Positions 43,869 through 52,412 are shown, counted from the first letter of the stretch. The stretch is DNA of 64,000 bases from CAZOAR01 sp964577985 (GCA_964577985.1 CAZOAR010000001.1:1-64000), one strand, 5' to 3'. The notes: a model not told the origin generated them from the letters alone. Program-made: numbers and translations.

Positions 43869-45542
43869 TCAGATATACCCCATTCCCCGGAGGTTTTCCG
43901 TTATCTGTTCTTCTTCCTCCTCTGTATAACCATCGCGTGACGTGGTGTCATCTCCACTCGTTGATGGCTTTTCCTGGTACTTTGCCGGTCTCTTGCTGAC
44001 CATCAGATCCATAACGACCCGGCCGTCAAGGTCGCGAGGAATCGGGATCTCGAGGAGATGCAGGATTGTCGGCAGAACGTCCACTATTCTCATGTCTCCC
44101 ACAGCTACTCCCCTTACGATCGAGGGTCCACTTCCGATGAGCACTCCTTTTATGCGGTGGGTGCCGGAACTCGGACATCTGCCTCGCGGGGAAAGTACGT
44201 CTCCGGAGACCCAGTACTCGCTGGGAAGAACAGATATGCCCCCCAGGTTCATGAACATATCAGGAGATCCATCGAGATGAGGCCCCGAGAAAGCGTCCTC
44301 TTTCGTGGTGCACTCCGTCAGAAGGTCGCTTCCGTCAGTGGGGTTCTTCAACCTGCCGAGGTCTTTCCGAATACTGTCAAGAAGTTCTCTGTACTCTTGC
44401 CCCTCTTCAACGATCCCTTCCGGTTCTCTACCTTTCATGTTTACCCTTACACCGAACATCGAGGCGAATGCCTTTGTTTCGCGCCAGATGATATCATCGT
44501 TATCCACGAAGCGTTTCCTTCCGGGGTATGGAACAATTCTCGATCCTATCGATTTCGGCATGACCCTCGAAATGATCCCCATACCAAGTCGACACAGCAC
44601 ATGACTGACAGGTCCATGCCTGATCACCCACCTGGGCGTTTTCTTCACCTTGAGATATCCGTTTTCGACCAACCAGTTGTTCAGGTGAAAATCATAGTAG
44701 TGCGGTCCGGCACCATGGTCAGAGACCACTAGATAATCCGCGTCGTTCCCGAATCTCTCGACGATCTTCCCCAGGAGTTCATCAGACACGGAGTACGCCC
44801 TCCCGATGGCGTCGCCGAATCGTCTATTCCCTTCCTCGCTGTAGCCCGGATGCTTTTCATCGAGGAATCTCCAGAAGTAGTGCTGCACACGGTCTGTAAG
44901 GCTGATGACGAAGAAAAGAAGTGGAAGTTCATCGAGGCCCCGCAGGCCGAGAAAGACGTCGACACGCTTTCTGGCGATCTCGATCAAGCCGTCGAGGAGC
45001 CGTTGATAATCCTCCCATCTATCGACTTTGTCCTCCCTGTTAGGCTCGAGCCCACGAAAGTCATAATCGACCTCGTATCCCCCGGATTTAAGAGCCTCCA
45101 TTAGATCGGCCGGTTCCGTGTATGATCTGGAACCGGGAGGCACGGGGATTCCCGACACAAAGTATCCCGTGACATTGCGGGGAGGAGGATAAGTCATCGG
45201 GATGTTTATGGCCGCGGAACCGGCTCCCTCACGGCCAAGAATGGAGAATAGTGTATTCTCTCTGACGTCTCTGAATGAACATACGTCCAGATCATAAGAG
45301 TCTTTCTTTCGTTTCAGAAAGTGGAAAATGCCGTGCCTGCCTGGATTCTTGCCAGTCAGCATCGATATCCATGCCGGAGGGCTGTATGGCGGAATAACCG
45401 AGTTGAGAACGCTTCTTGCTCCACCTTCGATCATCATCCGCAGATTGGGGAGTTTTCCAGCCTCGACCATCGGATTGATAATATCAAATGTCGCGCCGTC
45501 CAGCCCTACTACGACAACCCTTTTATTCCTATTACCATTCAT
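43869..45542 (-). CDS. Alkaline-phosphatase-superfamily hydrolase (copy 1)
   Basis: 557 residues, no signal peptide. VVVVGLDGATFDIINPMVEAGKLPNL starts the type I phosphodiesterase/AP fold; PPYSPPAWISMLTGKNPGRHGIFHF contains the nucleophile Ser; VVSDHGAGPHYYDFHLNNWL is the second metal site. The protein ends ITENLRGMGYI. It is a paralogue of the next gene upstream. Cytoplasmic location is implied by the lack of a hydrophobic N-terminus, unlike the other phosphohydrolases of the window. ATG 45542 is chosen, since in the longer frame from 45653 the N-terminal part is Pro/Ser-rich and unlike the paralogue. Likely a hydrolase of a sugar- or lipid-phosphate. Confidence 0.78.
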   Translation of the reverse strand: MNGNRNKRVVVVGLDGATFDIINPMVEAGKLPNLRMMIEGGARSVLNSVIPPYSPPAWISMLTGKNPGRHGIFHFLKRKKDSYDLDVCSFRDVRENTLFSILGREGAGSAAINIPMTYPPPRNVTGYFVSGIPVPPGSRSYTEPADLMEALKSGGYEVDYDFRGLEPNREDKVDRWEDYQRLLDGLIEIARKRVDVFLGLRGLDELPLLFFVISLTDRVQHYFWRFLDEKHPGYSEEGNRRFGDAIGRAYSVSDELLGKIVERFGNDADYLVVSDHGAGPHYYDFHLNNWLVENGYLKVKKTPRWVIRHGPVSHVLCRLGMGIISRVMPKSIGSRIVPYPGRKRFVDNDDIIWRETKAFASMFGVRVNMKGREPEGIVEEGQEYRELLDSIRKDLGRLKNPTDGSDLLTECTTKEDAFSGPHLDGSPDMFMNLGGISVLPSEYWVSGDVLSPRGRCPSSGTHRIKGVLIGSGPSIVRGVAVGDMRIVDVLPTILHLLEIPIPRDLDGRVVMDLMVSKRPAKYQEKPSTSGDDTTSRDGYTEEEEEQITENLRGMGYI

Positions 45543-45653
45543 GTCACATCTTTCATATTTCTGATCTGTTGATCCCCCGGGGCAATCCATGTTGGGAAGG
45601 CGGGGATAAGACGGAGGCGGAGGGAACGAAGCCACTTGGTGCTGAGCCAACAA

Positions 45654-47330
45654 TCATCCCATATAACCCAAGCCCTTGAGGGCCTTCATGACATCCTCCT
45701 CTTCCTCCTGACTGTAGGCGCTTTTCTCCGCTGTCCCATCCTCCAGGTCACCACGGCTGACGTGTTTGATTTTCACGGGCCTCTCCTGAGTAGTACCCTC
45801 GACAAAAGAATCCTCCAGAACTTTTCCGTCCATATCGTCCGGGACGGAATAGTCCATCAGGTAGAGTGCAGTCGGCCCGACATCTCTCAGGTGAGCATCG
45901 CCAAGACTCGCCCCTTTCAAGATCTCCGGGGATTTCATTATCAGTATCCCTTCACGCCTGTGCATGGATGGAAAGCAGTCTTCGGGCCGGACCAGAATAC
46001 TCTCGGCAAACAGTTCACTCCTGGGTAGAACACTGTAATCCCTGGTCACGTACTGTAAGTCCGGTGCCAGCTCCAGATAGGGACCATGGTAGATTTCCTC
46101 TCTCCTGTAGACTCTCTCTACCAGTTGTTCTCCATCCTTTCCCTTCAACTCCATCAGCCTGCCGGAGACTTCCTCACACACCTTGTCATAGTCGGCCGGA
46201 TCAACGACGCCGTTCGGTTCGCGCCCCTTCAGGTTGACGAACAGGACCTCCTCGCCGCTGCTGAATGTAGAGTAGACCCTGGTCCTGGTCCAGTCCACGA
46301 GGTCGTGATAACCCTCCCAGTCTGCGCGCCGAAATCTCAGCCGTTTGAATCGACCGATCGGGCCGTTAGTCAGCACGGGCGGTGCCACGCGGAAACGGCC
46401 CAACCCCAGCCTATCCAGGGCAGAGGTCATGGGATCATAACGGAAACCCGGAAAGCTCTTGAGCGAGAGGAATCCCTGCTCGATGAGCCATTTATTCACA
46501 TGGAATTTGTAGTTTATCGGCCCGAAACCATGATCGGAGAGGACTATCAACGATGTGTCCTCCCCTATCACTTTCAGGAGCTCCCCGAGGTGTTCATCCA
46601 TAAGCTTATAGACAAGCGGCACCATCTCACGAAACTTCTCGCATTCCCGGGGCTTTCTGCGGGCGTACTCCTCCGTCATATGTCTCCAGGCGACGTGCTG
46701 TACCCTGTCCACCGCCGTGAAGACCGTCATGAAAAAGGACCACGGAAATCGATCCATCAACCAGCAGGTCACATCGAGAAGACGCCGGGAAGTGAAGATC
46801 AGATGCTCCAGCGCGCCAATGACATCGCCTCTCCAGAACATGTTCTGGGCCTCATTGTCAAGAGGATATTCTCCGAACTCCTTGATCAACTCGAGGTGCA
46901 GGGAAGATGGATGAGTGAAGATGGATGCCCGGTGCGGTGCCAGAAGTCCGGAAATAAGAAAACCGTCTACCGGCTCTGGAGGATAAGTGACCGGAACGTT
47001 GAGGACCCCTGTCTTGCCGCCCTGCTCGTTTATGATTCTCCACAGCGTCTTCGCCTTCAGAGACCTGGAGCTTATGAGTGGTCTCCTGTAATCCCCGAGT
47101 TTTCTCTCTCGGAAATAATAGACCCCGTGCTTGCCGGGATCCTTTCCGGTCATCATAGAACTCCAGGCGACCGAGCTGTTGGGTGGTATCGTCGACCGCA
47201 GGACTCTACGCGAGCCCTCTTTCATGAGTTTCGACAAGTTCGGGAGCTCTCCCTCCGCGACCAGTTTGTCTATTATCTTGAAAGTGGCGCCATCGAACCC
47301 GAGAACAAAAACCTTCCTGCCAGCACTCAA
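45654..47330 (-). CDS. Alkaline-phosphatase-superfamily hydrolase (copy 2)
   Basis: 558 residues, a paralogue of the downstream gene with the same length and order. VFVLGFDGATFKIIDKLVAEGELPNL, PPNSSVAWSSMMTGKDPGKHGVYYF (Ser nucleophile region), TAVDRVQHVAWRH, then VLSDHGFGPINYKFHVNKWL; it ends MKALKGLGYMG. It is the gene just downstream of the Wza-like gene (90 bp). Two soluble AP-type enzymes in a row, both lying between the export lipoprotein and the flippase, suggest consecutive or alternative steps on a phosphorylated precursor. Confidence 0.8.
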   Translation of the reverse strand: MSAGRKVFVLGFDGATFKIIDKLVAEGELPNLSKLMKEGSRRVLRSTIPPNSSVAWSSMMTGKDPGKHGVYYFRERKLGDYRRPLISSRSLKAKTLWRIINEQGGKTGVLNVPVTYPPEPVDGFLISGLLAPHRASIFTHPSSLHLELIKEFGEYPLDNEAQNMFWRGDVIGALEHLIFTSRRLLDVTCWLMDRFPWSFFMTVFTAVDRVQHVAWRHMTEEYARRKPRECEKFREMVPLVYKLMDEHLGELLKVIGEDTSLIVLSDHGFGPINYKFHVNKWLIEQGFLSLKSFPGFRYDPMTSALDRLGLGRFRVAPPVLTNGPIGRFKRLRFRRADWEGYHDLVDWTRTRVYSTFSSGEEVLFVNLKGREPNGVVDPADYDKVCEEVSGRLMELKGKDGEQLVERVYRREEIYHGPYLELAPDLQYVTRDYSVLPRSELFAESILVRPEDCFPSMHRREGILIMKSPEILKGASLGDAHLRDVGPTALYLMDYSVPDDMDGKVLEDSFVEGTTQERPVKIKHVSRGDLEDGTAEKSAYSQEEEEDVMKALKGLGYMG

Positions 47331-47420
47331 TGATTCCGACCTCCTCTTTCCGTCACTGTCATATATTCTGCCCGGTGATTTCTATTCGGCAACTATACCT
47401 GTGTTTGAAGTACGCAGGCA

Positions 47421-48224
47421 TCAGTAGGTCCTTCCCTTGGATTCCCCCTGTAACACGCCAGTGAAGGTCGGCCAGAGAATAACGCCTCTCTCAGTATCCA
47501 GAAAGGGACGCATAAAGATCGACAGATGCTGTATAAAACCCTCCAGGTTCGTCACGATGTTCCGCGGAACATAGAGGATGTCTCCCCCCTGAAGATATAT
47601 GTTATCATTCGCCTCCCCGTCCCGGTATACCTTCTCAAGATTCAGCTTCACGACACGAGTTCCTTCATCAGTCTCCCTGACCAGGATGATGCTGGACTCC
47701 TTTGCTCTGTCGTTGAACCCCCCCGCCCGCAATGCGACTTCGAACGCGGTAACCGGATACTGCAGTGGATACACCCCCGGATTATGGACCTCACCCAGGA
47801 CAAACACCTTCTGGCTCTGCACGCCAGCCACCGAGACATTCACGTCCGGGTCAACATAGTATCGGGAGATTTTCTCCGTAAGAAGAGCCCTCAACTCTTT
47901 TACCGACAACCCGTCAACATTCATATAGCCCAGGAGCGGGTAGTAGATCTCCCCACTCTGCTCGATCTGGATCTTTCTATCCAGCTCGTGATGTCCGAAG
48001 ACCTCTATCGTCAGCTGATCACCCGGCCCCACGATAAAATCCTTCAGTACCGGAGCGGTCGTGAATACCGCGGAGTCCTCTTCGTTTTCAAGGTCTATCC
48101 GCTTTGCATTCCCGCCACAGTTCAAGAAGATCAGGAGAGAGAAAAACAGGAAAATCGACCGCTTGAAACTGGACGCAGCAGACATTCCCCCGCCTGGAAC
48201 ACTTCTATGCTTGAAAGGACCCAT
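47421..48224 (-). CDS. Wza-like polysaccharide export protein
   Basis: 267 residues. The Poly_export (PES) domain FIVGPGDQLTIEVFGHHELDRKIQI is followed by one SLBB domain (KVFVLGEVHNPGVYPLQ). The N-terminus has a signal peptide ending in LLIFLNC, a weak lipobox (Asn at -1), so attachment to the outer membrane as a lipoprotein is likely but not sure. The C-terminal 30 residues may give the helix that crosses the outer membrane in Wza. ATG 48224 has AAGGGGGG upstream; ATG 48185, at the start of the signal peptide, is an alternative. It works with the Wzz protein to move the polymer out. Confidence 0.83.
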   Translation of the reverse strand: MGPFKHRSVPGGGMSAASSFKRSIFLFFSLLIFLNCGGNAKRIDLENEEDSAVFTTAPVLKDFIVGPGDQLTIEVFGHHELDRKIQIEQSGEIYYPLLGYMNVDGLSVKELRALLTEKISRYYVDPDVNVSVAGVQSQKVFVLGEVHNPGVYPLQYPVTAFEVALRAGGFNDRAKESSIILVRETDEGTRVVKLNLEKVYRDGEANDNIYLQGGDILYVPRNIVTNLEGFIQHLSIFMRPFLDTERGVILWPTFTGVLQGESKGRTY

Positions 48225-48567
48225 CGTTTCCCCCCTTGAAACTATAGATAATCCTCAATAACGTAACAGTATATGCACGGCGGTGTCAAGGTTGAATCGC
48301 CACAATCTCTTCTCAAATCATCGCTTATCAACGGCAAGTTCCATTCCCTGTTTTCGGACATTCGCTGTCACCGTCCAAAAAAGAACGAATAGACTCGTCG
48401 AATGGGTTCTGCGTCCTGGAGAGATTTCTATCTGACTTCGACGGGATGGGTGCTCCGCGGTCGGAAGGAAACACATTGACGATCAGGGCTTGTCAATGAG
48501 CGGGAAGATCACGATAGAAGGTAGGTTTGAAAGAATCCGGTGGCATCTGACGCCCCAGGTCTTCTGC
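48225..48567. other. Gene-free stretch between wza-like and PGT genes
   Basis: No gene is supported on either strand. On the minus strand TTGACA (48289-48284), an 18-bp spacer and TACGTT (48265-48260) could be a promoter for the wza-like gene, so the phosphoglycosyltransferase and the rest may be separate transcription units. Confidence 0.4.
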
Positions 48568-49446
48568 CTAAACGTTAATACCTCTGACAACCGCCCAGAT
48601 TGTCTTCAACATCACGCGGACATCGAGAAGTAGAGACCAGGTACGAATGTATTCCAGATCATAGTTGAGATTCTGGTGAATCGGGACATCTCTTCTGCCG
48701 TACAACTGCCACAGGCCCGTAATCCCCGGCTTCATCTGGAGCCTTATCGCATGATAATCATTGTATTCGACGACAAGGAAGGGCATCTCAGGTCTGGGAC
48801 CAACGAGACTCATTTCTCCCTTGAGAACATTGAACAGCTGAGGGAGTTCATCCAGCGATGTCTGTCTCAGGAAACGTCCGATCCTTGTGAGACGCCTGTC
48901 ATTGATGTTGCTTGGAGATTTCTCATACTTGGACGCCTCGGTCGACATCGACCTGAACTTGTAGATCTTGAACGGTTTTCCCCTGAAATTCTCTGCCCTT
49001 CTGTTGCGGAATCTATCATCAAGCTCCCAGAGTTCCTCGTTCCACCTGGCGTCGCTCCTTCTTCTTCTTCTTCTCTCCACACCTATTCGCATTTGAGTGA
49101 ATATTGCTGGACCCCTGGAATCGAGCTTGATCAATACCGCAATCACGAGGAGAACGGGCGAAAACAAGATCAGGAACAGTAGTGAAAAGGCAATATCAAT
49201 AGAACGCTTCACTGCTTTCTTCAGCACGAGTCTGGTAGCGTAGAGATAGCTCTTCAGGAGTGTGGAGTAAGGCTCTTCGACCGTCATCGCGCTCTCTCCA
49301 CCGAGACTACGTCTGTAGTGGGTTACAATTTCTCGAAAATCGAGCTCCGGACTGATCCAGTTCATCTCCTGGCTGTCGATATCCATAATCGATAAAGCCC
49401 GCTTATGCTCTTCCATATATCTCTTAGTCTTCATCAGCAGCCTCAT
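48568..49446 (-). CDS. Initiating phosphoglycosyltransferase (WbaP/RfbP type)
   Basis: A 292-residue monotopic phosphoglycosyl transferase that starts the glycan by putting a hexose-1-phosphate on undecaprenyl phosphate. One membrane helix (IAFSLLFLILFSPVLLVIAVLIKLDSRGPAIF) is followed by the catalytic core with the Asp-Glu dyad in TSLDELPQLFNVLKGEMSLVGPRPE and the C-terminal KPGITGLWQLYGRRDVP. The usual N-terminal four-helix domain is absent; instead there is a 75-residue soluble N-terminus. ATG 49446 is the first start; ATG 49434 with a better-spaced GAGG is possible. It leads the island and has a consensus promoter upstream. Confidence 0.87.
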   Translation of the reverse strand: MRLLMKTKRYMEEHKRALSIMDIDSQEMNWISPELDFREIVTHYRRSLGGESAMTVEEPYSTLLKSYLYATRLVLKKAVKRSIDIAFSLLFLILFSPVLLVIAVLIKLDSRGPAIFTQMRIGVERRRRRRSDARWNEELWELDDRFRNRRAENFRGKPFKIYKFRSMSTEASKYEKSPSNINDRRLTRIGRFLRQTSLDELPQLFNVLKGEMSLVGPRPEMPFLVVEYNDYHAIRLQMKPGITGLWQLYGRRDVPIHQNLNYDLEYIRTWSLLLDVRVMLKTIWAVVRGINV

Positions 49447-49528
49447 CTACCTCAGCGACTCAACCCATTATCCTCCCCGTGAGGAAGTCGGTAAATGACC
49501 GCAACAAGTTTTCGGTCTGAGCAGATTG

Positions 49529-49551
49529 TTCTGTTCAAAGGTCTAACAGAA
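49529..49551 (-). other. Hairpin in the leader of the polysaccharide island
   Basis: TTCTGTT (49529-49535) and AACAGAA (49545-49551) form a 7-bp stem with a 9-nt loop about 22 nt after the predicted start of transcription. No terminator-like U-run follows. It may affect stability or translation of the 127-nt leader. Confidence 0.35.
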
Positions 49552-49579
49552 TGTTCGCTCGCTCACCGATACATGTGGC

Positions 49580-49608
49580 CATTATACCAGAAATTCAAAG
49601 TTTTGTCA
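49580..49608 (-). promoter_or_regulatory. Consensus sigma-70 promoter of the polysaccharide island
   Basis: On the minus strand TTGACA (49608-49603), a 17-bp spacer, and TATAAT (49585-49580): both hexamers match the consensus perfectly. Transcription near 49573 leads into the phosphoglycosyltransferase gene. Confidence 0.8.
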
Positions 49609-49933
49609 AGCCGAAAAGCCCAATTTACCCCAATAAGATATTGACGATGACGATAACGAGGACAAACCTGACATACTGCAGGAGAAATCCTCCCTGTTCA
49701 TTCTTTCCTCCGGTCTGGCAAATATTATCCGGGGATCGCAAACCGTTGCAGCAACATTTCCGACCTCACGAACATTTTCGCCGGGTCACTGCGTAAACAA
49801 TACAATCGGCTGATCCGCCCGCATGGTAAGGCGTCATCAACCGGATAAACAACTCGCCGTTCCGTGGAAATCTGCTGGAACAGGAATCGACACCAGCACA
49901 CTGAGCGCTGGATAATCGATCTTCCGAAACGTC

Positions 49934-49953
49934 TATGCAAGAGACAGACCATA
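49934..49953. repeat. 20-bp dispersed repeat, copy 2
   Basis: TATGCAAGAGACAGACCATA differs in one base from the copy at 19338-19357. It lies in the non-coding region before dnaK. Confidence 0.35.
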
Positions 49954-50190
49954 TTCGAGCCCGACTTCCCTGCCAATACCATCGGCCTCTCCTGGAACAA
50001 GCCGGATGCCGTTCAGGTTCACCGTTTCTTATTTACATGATTCGGAGGGTGAATGCAAGAAAAGGATTTCGGAAGTCGAACGGGAAGCGGCACTCAAGTA
50101 GATAACAGGACACGAGGCTCGGTGGACTGTTCTCGTGACGTCGGGCCGGGACAAGCAACCTGCATCCATTAAGCCGGAGTAACCGATTAG

Positions 50191-50203
50191 CGCCAGCATG
50201 GCC
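50191..50203. promoter_or_regulatory. Degenerate enhancer palindrome upstream of dnaK
   Basis: CGCCA-GCA-TGGCC has the GCCA-N3-TGGC core of the next site and is centred at 50197, exactly 21 bp (two helical turns) from the centre of the strong site. Tandem sites on one face of the helix are expected for a sigma-54 activator. Confidence 0.5.
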
Positions 50204-50210
50204 CGCTTTT

Positions 50211-50225
50211 CTGCCAATATGGCAG
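50211..50225. promoter_or_regulatory. Enhancer palindrome upstream of dnaK
   Basis: CTGCCA-ATA-TGGCAG is a perfect 6-bp inverted repeat, centred at 50218, about 121 bp before the predicted dnaK transcription start. The same palindrome (TGCCA-TTA-TGGCA) overlaps the promoter of the sigma-54 regulator gene at 59714-59726. Confidence 0.65.
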
Positions 50226-50312
50226 TGTCGCCAATAGCCATACTCCCACCCTTAAATGCCGTATCTCGTGATATGACTTGATGTTGTGGCTGCCAAGCTC
50301 GACGAAATGACG

Positions 50313-50328
50313 TGGCACAATAATTGCT
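50313..50328 (+). promoter_or_regulatory. Sigma-54 (-24/-12) promoter of dnaK
   Basis: TGGCAC-AATAA-TTGCT, with GG and GC ten bases apart, is a perfect RpoN promoter core. Transcription should start near 50339, 79 nt before the dnaK ATG. No CIRCE element (TTAGCACTC-N9-GAGTGCTAA) is present. Confidence 0.8.
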
Positions 50329-50371
50329 TTGCATTAAGCGCGGAAGTGTAGTACCAGTGCAGATATATCAC

Positions 50372-50389
50372 CTCCGAACGGGATCGGAG
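50372..50389 (+). other. Small hairpin in the dnaK leader
   Basis: CTCCGA (50372-50377) and TCGGAG (50384-50389) form a 6-bp stem with a 6-nt loop upstream of the ribosome-binding site AAGGAGAGG. It does not cover that site, so it is not a clear thermosensor. Confidence 0.35.
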
Positions 50390-50417
50390 AGACATTCAAG
50401 GATAAGGAGAGGAACAA

Positions 50418-52343
50418 ATGGGAAAAGTCATCGGCATCGACCTGGGAACAACCAACTCGTGTGTCTCTGTCATGGAGGGTGGCGATCCGGTCGTGATACC
50501 AAACGCAGAGGGAAGCCGCACAACACCATCGGTAGTGGCGTTCACAAAGGACGGCGAAAGGCTGGTGGGCCAGGTCGCCAAGAGACAGGCCGTGACCAAT
50601 CCAGACAACACTATCTTCTCTATCAAGAGGTTCATGGGCAGGAAGTATTCAGAGGTTGCGGAGGAGATAAAGAAGGTCCCGTTCAAGGTCGTCCAGGGAG
50701 AGAACAATGCCGCTAACATAGAGATTCTCGGAGACGTTCACACTCCACCCGAGATCTCCGCGATGATTCTCCAGAAGATGAAGCAGACCGCCGAGGACTA
50801 TCTTGGTTCGAGCGTGACCCAGGCTGTCGTCACGGTGCCTGCCTATTTCAACGACAGCCAGAGACAGGCCACGAAAGACGCAGGAAAAATAGCCGGCCTC
50901 GAGGTGCTCAGGATAATCAACGAGCCAACGGCAGCATCGCTTGCGTACGGTCTGGATAAGAAGAACGAAGAGACCATAGCCGTTTTTGACCTTGGCGGAG
51001 GAACATTTGACATCTCCATCCTCGAGATAGGAGACGGGGTATTTGAAGTCAAGGCCACGAACGGCGATACTCACCTGGGTGGAGACGACTTCGACCAGGA
51101 GATAATAGACTGGCTTGTGGCCGAATATAAGAAGCAGGAGGGTATTGATCTCCAGAAGGATCCGATGGCCCTGCAGAGGCTCAAGGAAGCGGCGGAAAAA
51201 GCGAAATGCGAACTCTCCACGACGATGCAGACGGAGATCCACCTTCCCTTCATCACGGCTGACAAGAGCGGTCCAAAACACTTGAACACTTCGCTCACGC
51301 GCTCAAAATATGAGCAACTGGTCGACGAGCTCATCCAGCGAACGATTGCACCATGCAGGAAAGCTCTTGAGGACGCGGGTCTGAAGCCCGATGACATCAA
51401 CGAGGTTATCCTCGTTGGCGGCGCGACGAGGACACCGAGGGTGCAGGAGGTTGTGCGCGAATTGTTCGGGAGGGAGCCCCATAAAGGTGTCAACCCGGAT
51501 GAGGTAGTCGCCACCGGCGCGGCTATTCAGGGTGGCGTTCTCGCCGGTGAGGTCTCGGACATCCTGCTGCTCGACGTGACCCCGCTTTCTCTCGGAATCG
51601 AGACACTGGGCGGCGTCTTTACGCGACTTATTGACCGCAACACAACGATCCCGACGAAGAAAAGTGAGATCTTCTCCACGGCTGAAGACAACCAGACGAC
51701 CGTGGATATTCACGTCCTCCAGGGGGAAAGGGACATGGCCATTCACAATAAGACCATTGGTCGTTTTCAACTAACTGGAATTCCCCCTGCATCACGCGGC
51801 ATGCCACAAATAGAGGTCGGTTTCGACATCGACGCCAATGGCATCCTTAATGTGTCGGCCAGGGACAAGGCTACCGGCAAAGAGCAGAAGATAAAGATAG
51901 AAGCCTCCAGCGGTCTCAGCGAGGCGGATATCGACAAGATGATCAAGGATGCCGAAGCGAACGCGGAAGACGATAAGGCACGCCGTGAGGAGGTCGACAT
52001 CAGAAACCGCGCCGACTCGCTGATCTATCAGACCGAAAAAAGCATGGCTGACATGGAGGACAAGCTCGAGCCTGAGACGAAATCCAGGCTGAACACAGCC
52101 ATTGAGAGATGCAGGGCCGCCCTCAAGGAAACCGATATCAACGAGATCAGGAACTCAACCGAGGACCTTACCAAGCTGTGGCATGATGCGGCAAGCCAGA
52201 TGTACCAGCAGCAGGCATCAGAAAACGGCAAGGCTTCCGAGGCCACTGAGACAGAGGACTCGGGGTCGGCCACCCAGGAAGAGCGTGAGGAGGTCGTCGA
52301 GGCGGATTACGAGGTAGTCGATGACGAGAAGGAAGGTTCGTAG
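50418..52343 (+). CDS. dnaK: Molecular chaperone DnaK (Hsp70)
   Basis: 641 residues. The N-terminus IGIDLGTTNSCVSVMEGG, the ATPase block VFDLGGGTFDISILEIG and the interdomain linker DILLLDVTPLSLGIETLGGVFTRLI are exact for DnaK; a Gln/Glu-rich C-terminal lid ends in VVEADYEVVDDEKEGS, the DnaJ/GrpE-linked acidic tail. It refolds and protects proteins with DnaJ and GrpE, which are not in this window. AAGGAGAGG is seven bases before the ATG. It is the first gene of the proteostasis block and appears to be under sigma-54 control, which is unusual for a main dnaK. Confidence 0.96.
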   Translation: MGKVIGIDLGTTNSCVSVMEGGDPVVIPNAEGSRTTPSVVAFTKDGERLVGQVAKRQAVTNPDNTIFSIKRFMGRKYSEVAEEIKKVPFKVVQGENNAANIEILGDVHTPPEISAMILQKMKQTAEDYLGSSVTQAVVTVPAYFNDSQRQATKDAGKIAGLEVLRIINEPTAASLAYGLDKKNEETIAVFDLGGGTFDISILEIGDGVFEVKATNGDTHLGGDDFDQEIIDWLVAEYKKQEGIDLQKDPMALQRLKEAAEKAKCELSTTMQTEIHLPFITADKSGPKHLNTSLTRSKYEQLVDELIQRTIAPCRKALEDAGLKPDDINEVILVGGATRTPRVQEVVRELFGREPHKGVNPDEVVATGAAIQGGVLAGEVSDILLLDVTPLSLGIETLGGVFTRLIDRNTTIPTKKSEIFSTAEDNQTTVDIHVLQGERDMAIHNKTIGRFQLTGIPPASRGMPQIEVGFDIDANGILNVSARDKATGKEQKIKIEASSGLSEADIDKMIKDAEANAEDDKARREEVDIRNRADSLIYQTEKSMADMEDKLEPETKSRLNTAIERCRAALKETDINEIRNSTEDLTKLWHDAASQMYQQQASENGKASEATETEDSGSATQEEREEVVEADYEVVDDEKEGS

Positions 52344-52386
52344 AACGCCGGGGATCACATATAACGGATTTATTGCGGCTGAAAGA

Positions 52387-52412
52387 GAGGCGATGATGCG
52401 ATTCATCGCCTC
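52387..52412 (+). terminator. Hairpin after dnaK (possible terminator)
   Basis: GAGGCGATGA (52387-52396) and TCATCGCCTC (52403-52412) form a perfect 10-bp stem with a 6-nt loop, 44 bp after the dnaK stop. Only ATTCTTA follows, so termination may be partial and let htrA be read through. Confidence 0.5.

Larger units (their letters stand above)
49447..50312. other. 970-bp divergent control region (PGT island and dnaK)
   Basis: Longest non-coding stretch of the window. It holds the minus-strand consensus promoter and leader hairpin of the polysaccharide island, the 20-bp repeat, and the dnaK enhancer palindromes. Weak short frames (91 codons at 49725-50000 minus, 101 codons at 50029-50334 minus) lack ribosome-binding sites and look random; I do not call them genes. 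Confidence 0.6.

Noticed and set aside
49725..50000. 91-codon minus-strand frame in the dnaK upstream region
   Set aside because: No ribosome-binding site, Cys/Arg-rich random composition, and no neighbour in the same direction within reach. It may be an old gene remnant but nothing supports that.
50226..50417. CIRCE (HrcA) or sigma-32 heat-shock promoter in front of dnaK
   Set aside because: I looked for TTAGCACTC-N9-GAGTGCTAA and for CTTGAA-N13-CCCCAT; neither is present, while the sigma-54 core is perfect.
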